Source: an uncultured Pelagibacteraceae bacterium (GTDB lineage Bacteria; Pseudomonadota; Alphaproteobacteria; Pelagibacterales; Pelagibacteraceae). Taken from it: a stretch of 64,000 bases of DNA. The translations under genes were made by a program, and so were the position numbers. Of this stretch, positions 8,528 through 16,957 are shown piece after piece (position 1 is the stretch's first letter; every line of letters begins with the position of its first letter). The notes beneath the pieces were generated by a model that saw nothing but the letters and a program-made list of their open reading frames with translations, was not told the DNA's origin and made no database searches. The stretch is from positions 1 through 64,000 of the forward strand of contig CACFMO010000006.1 of assembly GCA_902567495.1 (NCBI GenBank), written 5' to 3'.

Positions 8528-8647
8528 TGGCCTGGTGATTATTGCGAAGGGGTCATACCCGATCCCATTCCGAACTCGGAAGTCAAGCCCTTCTGCGCCG
8601 ATGGTACTTTATCTTAAGATACGGGAGAGTAGGACGTTGCCAGGCTA
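8528..8647 (+). rRNA. rrf: 5S ribosomal RNA
   Basis: About 120 nt with 5S hallmarks: terminal helix GCCTGG (8530-8535) pairs with CCAGGC (8640-8645), extendable by a G-T and a T-A pair; the conserved GATCCCATTCCGAACTCGG segment lies at 8561-8579 and the GGGAGAGTAGG segment at 8623-8633. No 16S or 23S lies within the 8 kb upstream shown here; glycan genes occupy that space instead. The ends are set from the helix and may be off by one or two bases. Confidence 0.96.
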
Positions 8648-8652
8648 AAATT

Positions 8653-8778
8653 ATGAAAATTGCAAGTTCTTTAAAATCATTAAAAAAAAGAGACCTCGAC
8701 TCAAAATTAGTTCGAAGAAGAGGGAAGGTTTACGTTATTAATAAGAAGAAGCCAAAATTTAAAGCAAGACAAGGCTAA
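8653..8778 (+). CDS. rpmJ: 50S ribosomal protein L36
   Basis: 41-residue L36 of the alphaproteobacterial type: [14 protein letters not shown] at the start, VVRRRG-like [13 protein letters not shown] in the middle and FKARQG at the end. The family's usual start is the ATG at 8653; an in-frame extension back to 8542 would run through the 5S rRNA and is not real. Only about 5 nt lie between the 5S 3' end and this ATG, with no Shine-Dalgarno sequence except bases inside the 5S helix. The zinc ligands of the cysteine-containing L36 form are absent, as in other zinc-free L36 proteins. Confidence 0.93.
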   Translation: MKIASSLKSLKKRDLDSKLVRRRGKVYVINKKKPKFKARQG

Positions 8779-8786
8779 TTTTTTCA

Positions 8787-9866
8787 ATGAACGTCGGATC
8801 AACAAAAGAACTAAGTCCAGAAAAAAGAATATCAATTACACCCGAAACATCCAAAAACTTTAAAAATTTGGGTTTAAAAGTCTTTTTAGAGAAAGGTTTT
8901 GGTGAAAGTTTAGGTTTTAGTGACAAGGATTACACTGATAATGGTGTAGAAATTTTAAGCAATGCTTCAGATGTTTTATCTAAATCAGATTTAATTTGTA
9001 AAGTAAATTTTCCAGAAGCTAAAGAGCTAGGGCAAATTAAAGAGAATTCTCATTTAATCGTATCAAATTATAATCCTGAAAAAGAAAAACAATTTCTAAA
9101 AAATAAATTAAAAATTTTTGCATTAAATTTACTTCCTAGAATAACAAGAGCTCAGTCAATGGATGTTCTCTCTTCTCAAGCTAATCTAGCTGGTTATAGA
9201 GCTGTTATAGAATCTATATATGAATACCAGAAGGCAGTTCCAATGATGATGACTGCAGCAGGCACAGTCCCCGCAGCCAAAGTTTTAGTGGTTGGTGCTG
9301 GAGTTGCTGGATTACAGGCAATTGCAACTGCAAAAAGATTAGGAGCAATAGTTTCTGCTACTGATGTACGACTAACCGCAAAGGAGCAAGTTGAGAGTTT
9401 AGGTGGAAAATTTTTAACAGTAGAAGGTTCTGAAAATTTAGAGACAAAAGGTGGTTACGCTAAAGAAGCAAGTGAGGATTTTAAAAAGAAACAAGCTGAA
9501 ATGTTAGAAAATGCAGCCTCAAAAAGTGATATTATTATTTGTACAGCTTTAATACCTGGAAGACCTGCACCAAGAATTATAACAGAAAAAATGATAGATA
9601 AGATGAAATCTGGATCTGTTATTTTCGACCTAGCAGTTACTCAAGGTGGTAACGCAGCTTATTCTGAAGTAGATAAAATTGTTAATAAAAATGGAAAAAA
9701 AATAATTGGAATATCAAATGTAATGAATAAATTACCTTTAACAGCGTCAAATTTATATGCAAAAAATTTATTTAGTTTTGTTAGAAATCTTTATAGTAAA
9801 GAAAAAAAACAATTTGTCGTTAATCTTGAAGATGAGATTATTAAAAACACTTTGTTAAAGGAGTAG
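8787..9866 (+). CDS. pntAA: NAD(P) transhydrogenase subunit alpha part 1
   Basis: 359 residues: the alanine dehydrogenase/transhydrogenase N-terminal domain (SPEKRISITPET near 10-21) and an NAD-binding Rossmann domain with VVGAGVAGLQA near 168-178. This soluble domain I binds NAD(H) in the proton-translocating transhydrogenase, which uses the proton-motive force to make NADPH. As in many alphaproteobacteria, the alpha subunit is split into AA and AB. Genes pntAA-pntAB-pntB follow with gaps of 7 and -1 nt. It starts 8 nt after rpmJ. Confidence 0.95.
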   Translation: MNVGSTKELSPEKRISITPETSKNFKNLGLKVFLEKGFGESLGFSDKDYTDNGVEILSNASDVLSKSDLICKVNFPEAKELGQIKENSHLIVSNYNPEKEKQFLKNKLKIFALNLLPRITRAQSMDVLSSQANLAGYRAVIESIYEYQKAVPMMMTAAGTVPAAKVLVVGAGVAGLQAIATAKRLGAIVSATDVRLTAKEQVESLGGKFLTVEGSENLETKGGYAKEASEDFKKKQAEMLENAASKSDIIICTALIPGRPAPRIITEKMIDKMKSGSVIFDLAVTQGGNAAYSEVDKIVNKNGKKIIGISNVMNKLPLTASNLYAKNLFSFVRNLYSKEKKQFVVNLEDEIIKNTLLKE

Positions 9867-9873
9867 AATTAAT

Positions 9874-10182
9874 ATGGAAATTGATCCGTTTATATTTAGG
9901 TTTAGTATTTTTATTTTAGCAATTTTTGTAGGTTACTACGTTGTTTGGAGTGTTACACCATCACTTCACACTCCACTAATGTCGGTAACTAATGCAATTT
10001 CTTCAGTAATTATTGTTGGTGCAATCATTGCTGCCTTAGCAGGCTCATCAGAAAATATTTTTGAAATATCAAGTATCTTTGGATTTTTAGCTATAGTTTT
10101 AGCAGCAGTAAATATTTTTGGCGGATTTTTAGTTACCCAACGAATGCTTCAAATGTACAAAAAAAAGAAGAAAAATAAATAA
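9874..10182 (+). CDS. pntAB: NAD(P) transhydrogenase subunit alpha part 2
   Basis: 102-residue membrane subunit with three or four hydrophobic segments (about 7-30, 38-60, 62-90), including the conserved SVTPSLHTPLMSVTNAISS region of proton-translocating transhydrogenase. It forms part of the transmembrane proton channel with PntB. An AAGGAG at 9858-9863, inside the end of pntAA, is a clear ribosome-binding site about 10 nt from the ATG. Its TAA shares its last base with the ATG of pntB. Confidence 0.95.
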   Translation: MEIDPFIFRFSIFILAIFVGYYVVWSVTPSLHTPLMSVTNAISSVIIVGAIIAALAGSSENIFEISSIFGFLAIVLAAVNIFGGFLVTQRMLQMYKKKKKNK

Positions 10183-11579
10183 TGATCTCAGCAAACTTAT
10201 CAGCAATATTTTATTTAGTTTCTGGAATACTTTTTATTCTTGCGCTTAGAGGTCTCTCTTCACCTGAAACGTCTAGACAAGGAAATCTTTTTGGAATCCT
10301 AGGAATGATAATCGCTATTACTGTTACTTTTCTAACAGTTGGTAACTTTTCTACTTCAACAATTTATGTGTTTATATTTCTACTTGTTGGTGGAGCTATT
10401 GGAGCATTCATTGCTTTCAAAATTCCAATGACTGCTATGCCAGAGCTAGTAGCTGGCTTTCATAGTCTTGTTGGTTTAGCTGCAGTATTTGTAGCAATAT
10501 CTGCATTTAAAAATCCAGAAGCTTTTAACCTCGGTTTTCCAGGCGATATTAAACTCGCTAGTTTGATAGAGATGTCAATTGGTGCAGCAGTAGGTGCAAT
10601 TACCTTTTCTGGTTCAATAATAGCTTTTTTAAAACTAAGAGGGATAATGTCAGGATCACCTATTACTTTTCCTGGCCAACACATTGTTAATTTATTAATT
10701 GGAATATCAATTTTTGTATTAATTTATTTTTTATGTAGCTCACAGTCAGAAAGCTTCTTTTGGAGCATGATCGCAATTTCTTTTTTAATTGGTGTTCTTT
10801 TAATTATTCCAATTGGAGGAGCAGATATGCCCGTAGTAATTTCAATGTTAAATTCTTACTCGGGCTGGGCGGCAGCTGGTATTGGTTTTACTTTAGAAAA
10901 TACAGCATTAATAATAACAGGAGCACTTGTAGGATCATCTGGTGCAATTCTTTCATATATAATGTGTAAAGGAATGAATAGATCGTTCTTTAGTGTGATA
11001 CTTGGTGGTTTTGGGGGAGACGCTAGTGTTAGCAAAGATAAGAAAAAAGATCAAAAGCCAGTTAAGAGCGGTAATGCAGAAGATGCAGCATTTCTTTTAA
11101 AAAATGCTTCTTCAGTAATTATCGTACCAGGATATGGTATGGCAGTTGCGCAAGCTCAACATGCATTAAGAGAGATGGTAGATACTTTAAAGAAAAACGA
11201 TATTAAAGTTTCTTATGCTGTTCACCCTGTAGCTGGAAGAATGCCTGGACATATGAATGTTTTATTAGCAGAAGCAAACGTGCCATATGATGAAGTATTT
11301 GAATTAGATGATATTAATAATGACTTTGCAAATACAGATGTTGCTTTTGTCATTGGTGCTAACGATGTTACTAACCCTGTTGCAAAAACAGATCCGCAGA
11401 GCCCAATTTTTGGAATGCCTGTATTGGATGTTGAAAAATGTAAGTCTGTTTTATTTGTTAAAAGAAGTTTATCCCCAGGGTACGCAGGTGTTGACAATGA
11501 ACTCTTCTACCGAGAAAATACTATGATGTTATTTGCTGACGCTAAAAAAATGACAGAGGACATAGTAAAAAATATTTAA
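10182..11579 (+). CDS. pntB: NAD(P) transhydrogenase subunit beta
   Basis: 465 residues: about nine hydrophobic helices in the first 270 residues, then the NADP(H)-binding domain III with VPGYGMAVAQAQHAL, HPVAGRMPGHMNVLLAEA and GANDVTNPVA, all standard for PntB. With PntAA and PntAB it completes a proton-driven hydride transfer from NADH to NADP+. Length and motifs are intact, and the gene overlaps pntAB by one base. Transaldolase, an enzyme of the sugar-phosphate pathway, follows after 2 nt and may share the transcript. Confidence 0.95.
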   Translation: MISANLSAIFYLVSGILFILALRGLSSPETSRQGNLFGILGMIIAITVTFLTVGNFSTSTIYVFIFLLVGGAIGAFIAFKIPMTAMPELVAGFHSLVGLAAVFVAISAFKNPEAFNLGFPGDIKLASLIEMSIGAAVGAITFSGSIIAFLKLRGIMSGSPITFPGQHIVNLLIGISIFVLIYFLCSSQSESFFWSMIAISFLIGVLLIIPIGGADMPVVISMLNSYSGWAAAGIGFTLENTALIITGALVGSSGAILSYIMCKGMNRSFFSVILGGFGGDASVSKDKKKDQKPVKSGNAEDAAFLLKNASSVIIVPGYGMAVAQAQHALREMVDTLKKNDIKVSYAVHPVAGRMPGHMNVLLAEANVPYDEVFELDDINNDFANTDVAFVIGANDVTNPVAKTDPQSPIFGMPVLDVEKCKSVLFVKRSLSPGYAGVDNELFYRENTMMLFADAKKMTEDIVKNI

Positions 11580-11581
11580 AA

Positions 11582-12283
11582 ATGCCAAAAACAAAAATCT
11601 TCTGTGATATTGCTGACAGTAAGGCAATAAATAAGTTTAATAAAAAATCAATTGTTAATGGTTTTACTACTAATCCAAGCTTAATGAGAAAAGCTGGCGC
11701 TAAAAGTTATGAAAAATATTCAAAAATTTTACTAAAAATTTGTAAAAAGAAACCAATTTCTTTAGAAGTTTTTGCAGATAATTTTAAGGATATGGAAAAA
11801 CAAGCTTTAAAAATTAACTCTTGGGGAAAAAATATTTATGTTAAAATCCCTGTAGTAAACAGTAAAGGAAAATTTACTGGTCAATTAATAAGAAAATTAA
11901 ACAAAAGAAGAATTAAACTTAACATAACTGCTGTTTATACAATCGCTCAGGTTAAGAAGATCAATAGATGTCTCGATAATAAAACCAATTCAATCATTTC
12001 AATTTTTTCTGGTCGTATGGCTGATGTTGGGAAAGATCCAGTACCTATTATTAAAAAAGCTGTACAAATGACTAATAAAAAAAATAAGGTTGAAATACTT
12101 TGGGCAAGCGTAAGAGAACCATATAACTATATTCAAGCCAAACAATTAGGTTGCCAAATCATCACAATGCCACCTAAAATAATTGAAAAAGTATCTAATT
12201 TTGGAAAGTCATTTGACCGACTAACCAAAGATACTGTGATAGCATTCTTAAAAGATAGTAGAAAATCACAGTTTAGAATTTAG
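11582..12283 (+). CDS. tal: Transaldolase, short type
   Basis: 233-residue class I aldolase of the small transaldolase/fructose-6-phosphate aldolase group. It shows GFTTNPSLM near 28-36 and the Schiff-base lysine in IYVKIPV (K88), followed by NITAVYTIAQ and IFSGRMAD. Transaldolase moves a dihydroxyacetone unit between sugar phosphates in the non-oxidative pentose phosphate pathway, which pairs with the transketolase at 34333-36303. Fructose-6-phosphate aldolase activity cannot be excluded from sequence. It sits 2 nt after pntB. Confidence 0.85.
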   Translation: MPKTKIFCDIADSKAINKFNKKSIVNGFTTNPSLMRKAGAKSYEKYSKILLKICKKKPISLEVFADNFKDMEKQALKINSWGKNIYVKIPVVNSKGKFTGQLIRKLNKRRIKLNITAVYTIAQVKKINRCLDNKTNSIISIFSGRMADVGKDPVPIIKKAVQMTNKKNKVEILWASVREPYNYIQAKQLGCQIITMPPKIIEKVSNFGKSFDRLTKDTVIAFLKDSRKSQFRI

Positions 12284-12309
12284 GTTTTCTCAAAAAAATA
12301 TAGTCAAAA

Positions 12310-12338
12310 TTGAAAAATATAGAATAATTTGGTTAAAT
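12310..12338 (+). promoter_or_regulatory. Candidate promoter upstream of the PanB-like gene
   Basis: TTGAAA at 12310-12315 and TTAAAT at 12333-12338 are separated by 17 nt. The predicted start of transcription falls on or next to the ATG at 12345, which would make the message leaderless. The DNA is AT-rich, so confidence is modest. Confidence 0.3.
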
Positions 12339-12344
12339 ATAAAA

Positions 12345-13157
12345 ATGAAAAATATTTATACTTGGGCGGCTAATCCTGCAAAAAGAACTGTCACTGTAGA
12401 TGATATTATAAAAGCTAAAGGAAAAAAAATTCTTACACAAGTAACTGCAAATAATTCATTAGAGGCAAAAGCAGCTGAAGAAGCTGGTTTTGACATGATA
12501 ATAGGAAGTGCTTCAAATGTTAAGAAGGTTCGGGGAGGATCTAAATCTCTTTTTTATACAGCAGCACTTGAACTACATAATTATCCTACAGCCGAAGATG
12601 TGTTACGTGGTGCCTTTAAAGCTTTAGAGAATGGTGCTGATGCGGTTATGACTGCTAGAAGTATGGATGTTGTTACTATGCTTGCAAAAGAAGATGTTCC
12701 AGTTATGGGTCATTTAGGTTTAGTTCCTAGAAAATCAACATGGATTGGTGGATTAAGAGCTGTAGGTAAAACTGCTGATGAAGCATACGAATTATATAAA
12801 AAATTTAAACGTTTAGAAGATGCTGGTGCCTTTTCAGCCGAATGTGAAGTTATTCCTGAAAATATTATGGGGGAAATATCAAAAAGGACAAGTATTGTTA
12901 CTGTATCTCTTGGATCTGGAAAAAAAGCCGATGTTATGTATCTCTTCATGAATGATATCTGTGGTGAGCAAGAAAAGTCCCCTAGACATGCAAAAGCTTA
13001 TACAAATTTAAAAAAGATGAAAGATGAAATTGAAATCGAAAGAGTTAAAGCCTTAAAAGCATTTATTAAAGATAGTTTAGAGGGGAAGTTTCCTGGGCCT
13101 GAAAATTCAGTAAATGTTAGTGAAGAAATTCTAGAAAATTTTAAAAAGAAACTTTAA
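12345..13157 (+). CDS. PanB-like (ketopantoate hydroxymethyltransferase superfamily) protein, probably not true PanB
   Basis: 270 residues of PEP mutase/PanB-type barrel. The strongest PanB mark is VPVMGHLGLVPR near 125-136, followed by GG-x-x-x-x-G; an E-C motif (AECEVIP) matches the active-site glutamate region. However, the metal-binding aspartate of PanB (VGDS) reads GSAS here, the second (ADLPF) reads ELHNYP, and the K-x-E pair reads MTA. So the fold is recognisable but the Mg-dependent aldol site is not. It is probably a related lyase or aldolase of unknown substrate. It converges on the transporter gene at 13154-14077, overlapping by 4 nt. Confidence 0.6.
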   Translation: MKNIYTWAANPAKRTVTVDDIIKAKGKKILTQVTANNSLEAKAAEEAGFDMIIGSASNVKKVRGGSKSLFYTAALELHNYPTAEDVLRGAFKALENGADAVMTARSMDVVTMLAKEDVPVMGHLGLVPRKSTWIGGLRAVGKTADEAYELYKKFKRLEDAGAFSAECEVIPENIMGEISKRTSIVTVSLGSGKKADVMYLFMNDICGEQEKSPRHAKAYTNLKKMKDEIEIERVKALKAFIKDSLEGKFPGPENSVNVSEEILENFKKKL

Positions 13158-14077
13158 TCTTTTTTAATAGGGATAGTCGGGTGTCTAGCTGTTGAAGTAA
13201 CAATATTTTTCTTAAGCTGCATTTCTCTAAACACAATATATAAACCTGCGCCTATTATTATTATATTCCCGATATAATTATTTAGTGTTGGAATTTCAGA
13301 GAAAACAAAATAACCCACTAAAACCCCACCAAATATTTGTACATAAAGAATTGAGCCAAAAATAGCTCCGGGTAAATGTCTTGCTGCATTTACCACAAAA
13401 ATTGTTGCAATTCCCCTCATTAAACCTGCAGCCCCATTTAACATTAAGTGGTCTAGAGAGACTGGCTTAAAAATAAATAAAGCAAAAACTCCTGTTAAAA
13501 CAAGCATTAATATTTTTCCATAAATCAAAAATGAGAATAAATTTTCTTTAAAACCGTACTTTCTAACTATTAAATAACTTGCTGAAGCAAATATTGGGCA
13601 GAAAAGCGCTAAAAAAATATAATTATCATACTCTGTACCAAAAGGATTAATGGAAATTATTGCTCCAATAAAACCAATTAATATTGCTGTAAACCTTTTC
13701 CATCTTACCACCTCACCTAAAAAGAAAACTGATCCAATTGTAATCATTAAAGGTATCAAGAATACAATGCTGTACATCGTAACCATTGGTAATCGGTAAA
13801 AACCGGTGTAACCGAAAAATAATGCTAAAGCCATTGTTAAAGCTCTAAAAAAGTGAACTGTAAAATTAGCTTTTTTTAATTTTCTCCAACCATTTAAAGT
13901 TTGCGTGTACAAAACTATTGGAATTAAAGCGAACCAAGAATTTACAAAAATAATTTGAACAATTGAATAATCTGAACCTAAGTATTTAACAATTGAATCA
14001 CTTCCTACAAATAGGCAATAAGCAAGGCATGCAAGAATAAAGTCTGTAAGGTAGACCCTTTCCGTAACTGATTTCAT
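13154..14077 (-). CDS. EamA/DMT-family membrane transporter
   Basis: 307 residues with about ten hydrophobic helices and the two EamA repeats; GEVVRWKRFTAILIGFIGAIIS near 120-140 ends the first repeat, and FSEIPTLNNYIGNIIIIGAGLYI ends the second. Members export or exchange small metabolites such as amino acids and nucleosides across the inner membrane. The start lies 3 nt after the PhyH-like gene, so both are probably made from the same leftward transcript, perhaps the livK-livM-livG one. Substrate unknown. Confidence 0.82.
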   Translation of the reverse strand: MKSVTERVYLTDFILACLAYCLFVGSDSIVKYLGSDYSIVQIIFVNSWFALIPIVLYTQTLNGWRKLKKANFTVHFFRALTMALALFFGYTGFYRLPMVTMYSIVFLIPLMITIGSVFFLGEVVRWKRFTAILIGFIGAIISINPFGTEYDNYIFLALFCPIFASASYLIVRKYGFKENLFSFLIYGKILMLVLTGVFALFIFKPVSLDHLMLNGAAGLMRGIATIFVVNAARHLPGAIFGSILYVQIFGGVLVGYFVFSEIPTLNNYIGNIIIIGAGLYIVFREMQLKKNIVTSTARHPTIPIKKD

Positions 14078-14080
14078 AAA

Positions 14081-15070
14081 TTAATTTAATTTCTTAGAAT
14101 AATCTTGCTTGGAATGTTTATAAACAGGTAAATAATATTTGAATGTATATCCCTTGTTTAATGATTTCATGTAAGCTTTGTTCCAAAGAGCGACCCATTG
14201 TTGGTAAGTTTTAACTTTGATATTTTCTTTTTTGGCACTTCTTACATAAAAACTTGGTAATGGCTCTCTCCCTGAACTTTGCCCAGCTTTATGAAATCTA
14301 ATGTCCATACTTATCCTAATATTTTTTGAAACATTTGGAAGAGAACAGTGAATTAATCTTTTGTCTAAAATAATTATATCGCCAACATCAGCTTCAAGTG
14401 GAACCATTTTGCTATACTTATGGATAAGTTCTGAATTTTTTATTTCCACCTGACCTTTTGATCCGTGGTGGTGATTTAACAAACCTAGTTTATTACTTTT
14501 AGGTACAGCCAACATACAGCCGTTCTTAGCATTAGTTTTTGTAAATGGTATCCAGACTGTCACCAAGTCAGTTTTGAATCTTGCTTTTTTATTTATAGTT
14601 CCTTCATCTTGGTGCCATGGTGTTCTACCAATTAAACCATCCATAAAATTTTTACCTGAATTTATATTTGGTTTTTTCACCCTAAAAGTTTGAACTGGAT
14701 TTGAAAAAATTTCTTTACCAATAATTTTCTCAACTACATTTAAAATTTTATCCGATTTAATTAAATTGAATATTGACTCAGGATTAAAATATTCAACATT
14801 TTCATGTTTTTTAAAGTTTTGTGGGGGTCTATTATTAAAAACTTTTTCAAAAGTTACCCCAGATTTTTTGGTTAATGCAAAATACTTATCCTGAAACTTT
14901 AATTTAAATAATCTCTTCGCTTCCTTCGTTGTAAAGTACTTTTCTATTAGTTTATTAGCTTTTGCTTCTAAATCATTAAGTACAGGCTTGATATCTTTTT
15001 GAAAATTAAGGACGTTTCTTATTCTTATGAAACCTTTGGCTTTTAGCTCTTTATTTATTTTGTTTTTCAC
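14081..15070 (-). CDS. Phytanoyl-CoA dioxygenase (PhyH) family oxygenase
   Basis: 329-residue Fe(II)/2-oxoglutarate-dependent oxygenase. The metal triad is visible: H-x-D in WHQDEG near 183-186 and the distal histidine in DKRLIHCSLPN near 242, followed by an arginine in NIRISMDIRF that should bind 2-oxoglutarate. It probably hydroxylates a small organic substrate. Adjacent to an ABC uptake system and a DMT transporter, it could begin breakdown of the imported compound. The N-terminal 80 residues are lysine-rich and less conserved. It starts 46 nt after livG. Confidence 0.78.
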   Translation of the reverse strand: MKNKINKELKAKGFIRIRNVLNFQKDIKPVLNDLEAKANKLIEKYFTTKEAKRLFKLKFQDKYFALTKKSGVTFEKVFNNRPPQNFKKHENVEYFNPESIFNLIKSDKILNVVEKIIGKEIFSNPVQTFRVKKPNINSGKNFMDGLIGRTPWHQDEGTINKKARFKTDLVTVWIPFTKTNAKNGCMLAVPKSNKLGLLNHHHGSKGQVEIKNSELIHKYSKMVPLEADVGDIIILDKRLIHCSLPNVSKNIRISMDIRFHKAGQSSGREPLPSFYVRSAKKENIKVKTYQQWVALWNKAYMKSLNKGYTFKYYLPVYKHSKQDYSKKLN

Positions 15071-15116
15071 AGTCTTAGAATCTTAATTTATTAATTAAAA
15101 TCATATATCGTCCGTA

Positions 15117-15914
15117 TTAAACTGCAAGTGCTTTTCTCATTTCTTCGTCATCCATTTTTTTACCTAAATAAGCCTCAATTACAGCGTTATCATCCTTGAT
15201 CTGGGTAGGGGTACCCTCTGCTATCTTTTCACCATGATCAAGAACTGTAACTTTACTACAGGTATCCATAACCACTTTTAATATGTGCTCAATTATAATT
15301 AGTGTTAAGCCATATTTTTCTTTTAATCGCATTAATATCTTCATCAAATTATCAACGTTCACTGGTGATAGACCTGCAGCAGGTTCGTCTAACATTAATA
15401 ATTTTGGTTTTCCTGCAATAGCTCTAGCTAAAACAAGAAGTCTTCTTTGACCTCCTGATAGTTCACTTGCATTTAACTCTGCGTAGTCAGCCAAACCAAC
15501 AAAAGAAAGAAGCTCCATCATTTCCTCTTTAATGGTTTTCTCTTGATCCCATATCTTTTTTCTACCAGTAACAGCATCAATAAAACTATATGGCACTAAA
15601 GTATGATAGCCTGACATTACGTTATTTATTACTGACATATCTTGATACAACCTCAGTAATTGAAATGTTCTAGCTAATCCAAGCTCTCCAACTTTGTGTG
15701 GAGGCTCATTAGTAATATCGTTACCATCAAACTCAATGTAGCTACCTGGATCTGGTTCATAAACACCAGATACTAAATTAAAAAAAGTACTTTTTCCTGA
15801 ACCATTTGGTCCGATAATTCCTCTAATTTCGTTTGCTGGCAATTCAAAATCAACTTTATTTATAGCTTTTAATCCACCAAATGCTTTCATTAACTTTTTT
15901 GTTTTTAATAACAT
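15117..15914 (-). CDS. livG: ABC transporter ATP-binding protein, LivG type
   Basis: 265 residues: Walker A GPNGSGKST (35-43), signature LSGGQRR, Walker B LLMLDEPAAGLS and the H-loop IIEHIL. The 30-residue insertion after the Q-loop and the C-terminal extension are typical of LivG rather than LivF. It energises uptake of branched-chain-amino-acid-type substrates with LivM, LivH and LivF. Its ATG overlaps the last base of livM, so the two are coupled. The partner ATPase LivF lies on the opposite transcript at 18274-18999. Confidence 0.88.
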   Translation of the reverse strand: MLLKTKKLMKAFGGLKAINKVDFELPANEIRGIIGPNGSGKSTFFNLVSGVYEPDPGSYIEFDGNDITNEPPHKVGELGLARTFQLLRLYQDMSVINNVMSGYHTLVPYSFIDAVTGRKKIWDQEKTIKEEMMELLSFVGLADYAELNASELSGGQRRLLVLARAIAGKPKLLMLDEPAAGLSPVNVDNLMKILMRLKEKYGLTLIIIEHILKVVMDTCSKVTVLDHGEKIAEGTPTQIKDDNAVIEAYLGKKMDDEEMRKALAV

Positions 15915-16903
15915 TATTTACTCGCTGCTCCTGTTTTGGTTTTAAATCTTCTATCAATAAAATATTTGTCAATAAATCCACCAATACCTTTGGGCATAAA
16001 TAGAATTGTTAATACAATTGTTAATCCAAAAATAAATAATTGATACTCATAAAGTGGCCTTGTTAAATCATAAACAATCGTAATAATAATCGCTCCAATT
16101 ATTCCTCCCCAAATATGACCCAGACCACCAAAAACAACCATGGCTAAGAAAGTTACCATTTCAATTACAGTATAATTGTTTGGATGAATATATCCTGGAG
16201 GTAAATGAGCGTATACTGCACCTGCACCTCCTGCAAACATTGCGCTTAAAACGAAAGCTAGCATTTTATGTTTTTTTACATTTATTCCTGATGCTGCTGC
16301 AGAAATCGGATCTTCTCTCACAGCCATAAAAGCTCTTCCAACTGACGATCTTAAAACACTAAATGAAAAATATATTGCCATCAGCATTATAGGCATTGCG
16401 ATGTAGTAATATTTATCAGGAGTATCAAAAGGTACTCCAAATATCTCTGGTTGTGGTATATTTGAAATTCCATAAGTTGACATAAAAAAATCTCCGTTTT
16501 CAATAAACAATCGTATTGCTTCTCCACCACCAAGGGTAGCTAAGGCTAAATATGGACCTTCTAATCTAAAAGATGGAATTGCAAAAGCCACACCAAATAA
16601 ACCAGCTATTAATATTGCTGCAGGCAAAGTTAACCACAAACCAGAACCTAAATATAAAAACATACATCCTGCGGTGTATGAACCGACTGCATATATCCCA
16701 ACATGTCCTACAGTAACCTGACCGCAAAACCCTTTAACAATATTTAGTCCTGCAGCAACAATGATGTTGATACAAATTAAACTTGCTAAATGTGATTGAT
16801 ATAAATCTGTAAAAAAAACAGATGGTACTAACATTAAAATTATAAAAGCAATAACAAAACCTAGGAAAGGATATTGTCTTATAATTTCTTTAAATTTATC
16901 CAT
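15914..16903 (-). CDS. livM: ABC transporter permease, LivM type
   Basis: 329 residues with eight to ten membrane segments. Family motifs are GFCGQVTVGHVGIYAVGSY-like near 58-76, SFRLEGPYLALATLGGGEA near 110-128, and the EAA-like coupling segment SVGRAFMAVREDPISAAASGINVKKHK near 187-213. It forms the inner-membrane pore with LivH, which is encoded on the opposite strand. The start lies 67 nt downstream of livK, across a strong hairpin that probably lowers its expression relative to the binding protein. Confidence 0.88.
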   Translation of the reverse strand: MDKFKEIIRQYPFLGFVIAFIILMLVPSVFFTDLYQSHLASLICINIIVAAGLNIVKGFCGQVTVGHVGIYAVGSYTAGCMFLYLGSGLWLTLPAAILIAGLFGVAFAIPSFRLEGPYLALATLGGGEAIRLFIENGDFFMSTYGISNIPQPEIFGVPFDTPDKYYYIAMPIMLMAIYFSFSVLRSSVGRAFMAVREDPISAAASGINVKKHKMLAFVLSAMFAGGAGAVYAHLPPGYIHPNNYTVIEMVTFLAMVVFGGLGHIWGGIIGAIIITIVYDLTRPLYEYQLFIFGLTIVLTILFMPKGIGGFIDKYFIDRRFKTKTGAASK

Positions 16904-16923
16904 TATTTTATTGCCTTAAGATT

Positions 16924-16957
16924 AAAAAATGAGCGGTAGTAATTAAACTACCGCTCA
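16924..16957 (-). terminator. Intrinsic terminator or attenuator between livK and livM
   Basis: An 11-bp perfect inverted repeat (16930-16940 with 16947-16957, arms TGAGCGGTAGT/ACTACCGCTCA, 6-nt loop) is followed on the minus strand by six T residues at 16929-16924. It lies just after the livK stop and before livM, so it should end most transcripts after the binding protein and let a fraction continue. Confidence 0.85.

Noticed and set aside
8542-8778. A 78-codon open frame running through the 5S rRNA into rpmJ
   Set aside because: The first 37 codons are 5S rRNA; L36 homologues start at the ATG at 8653.
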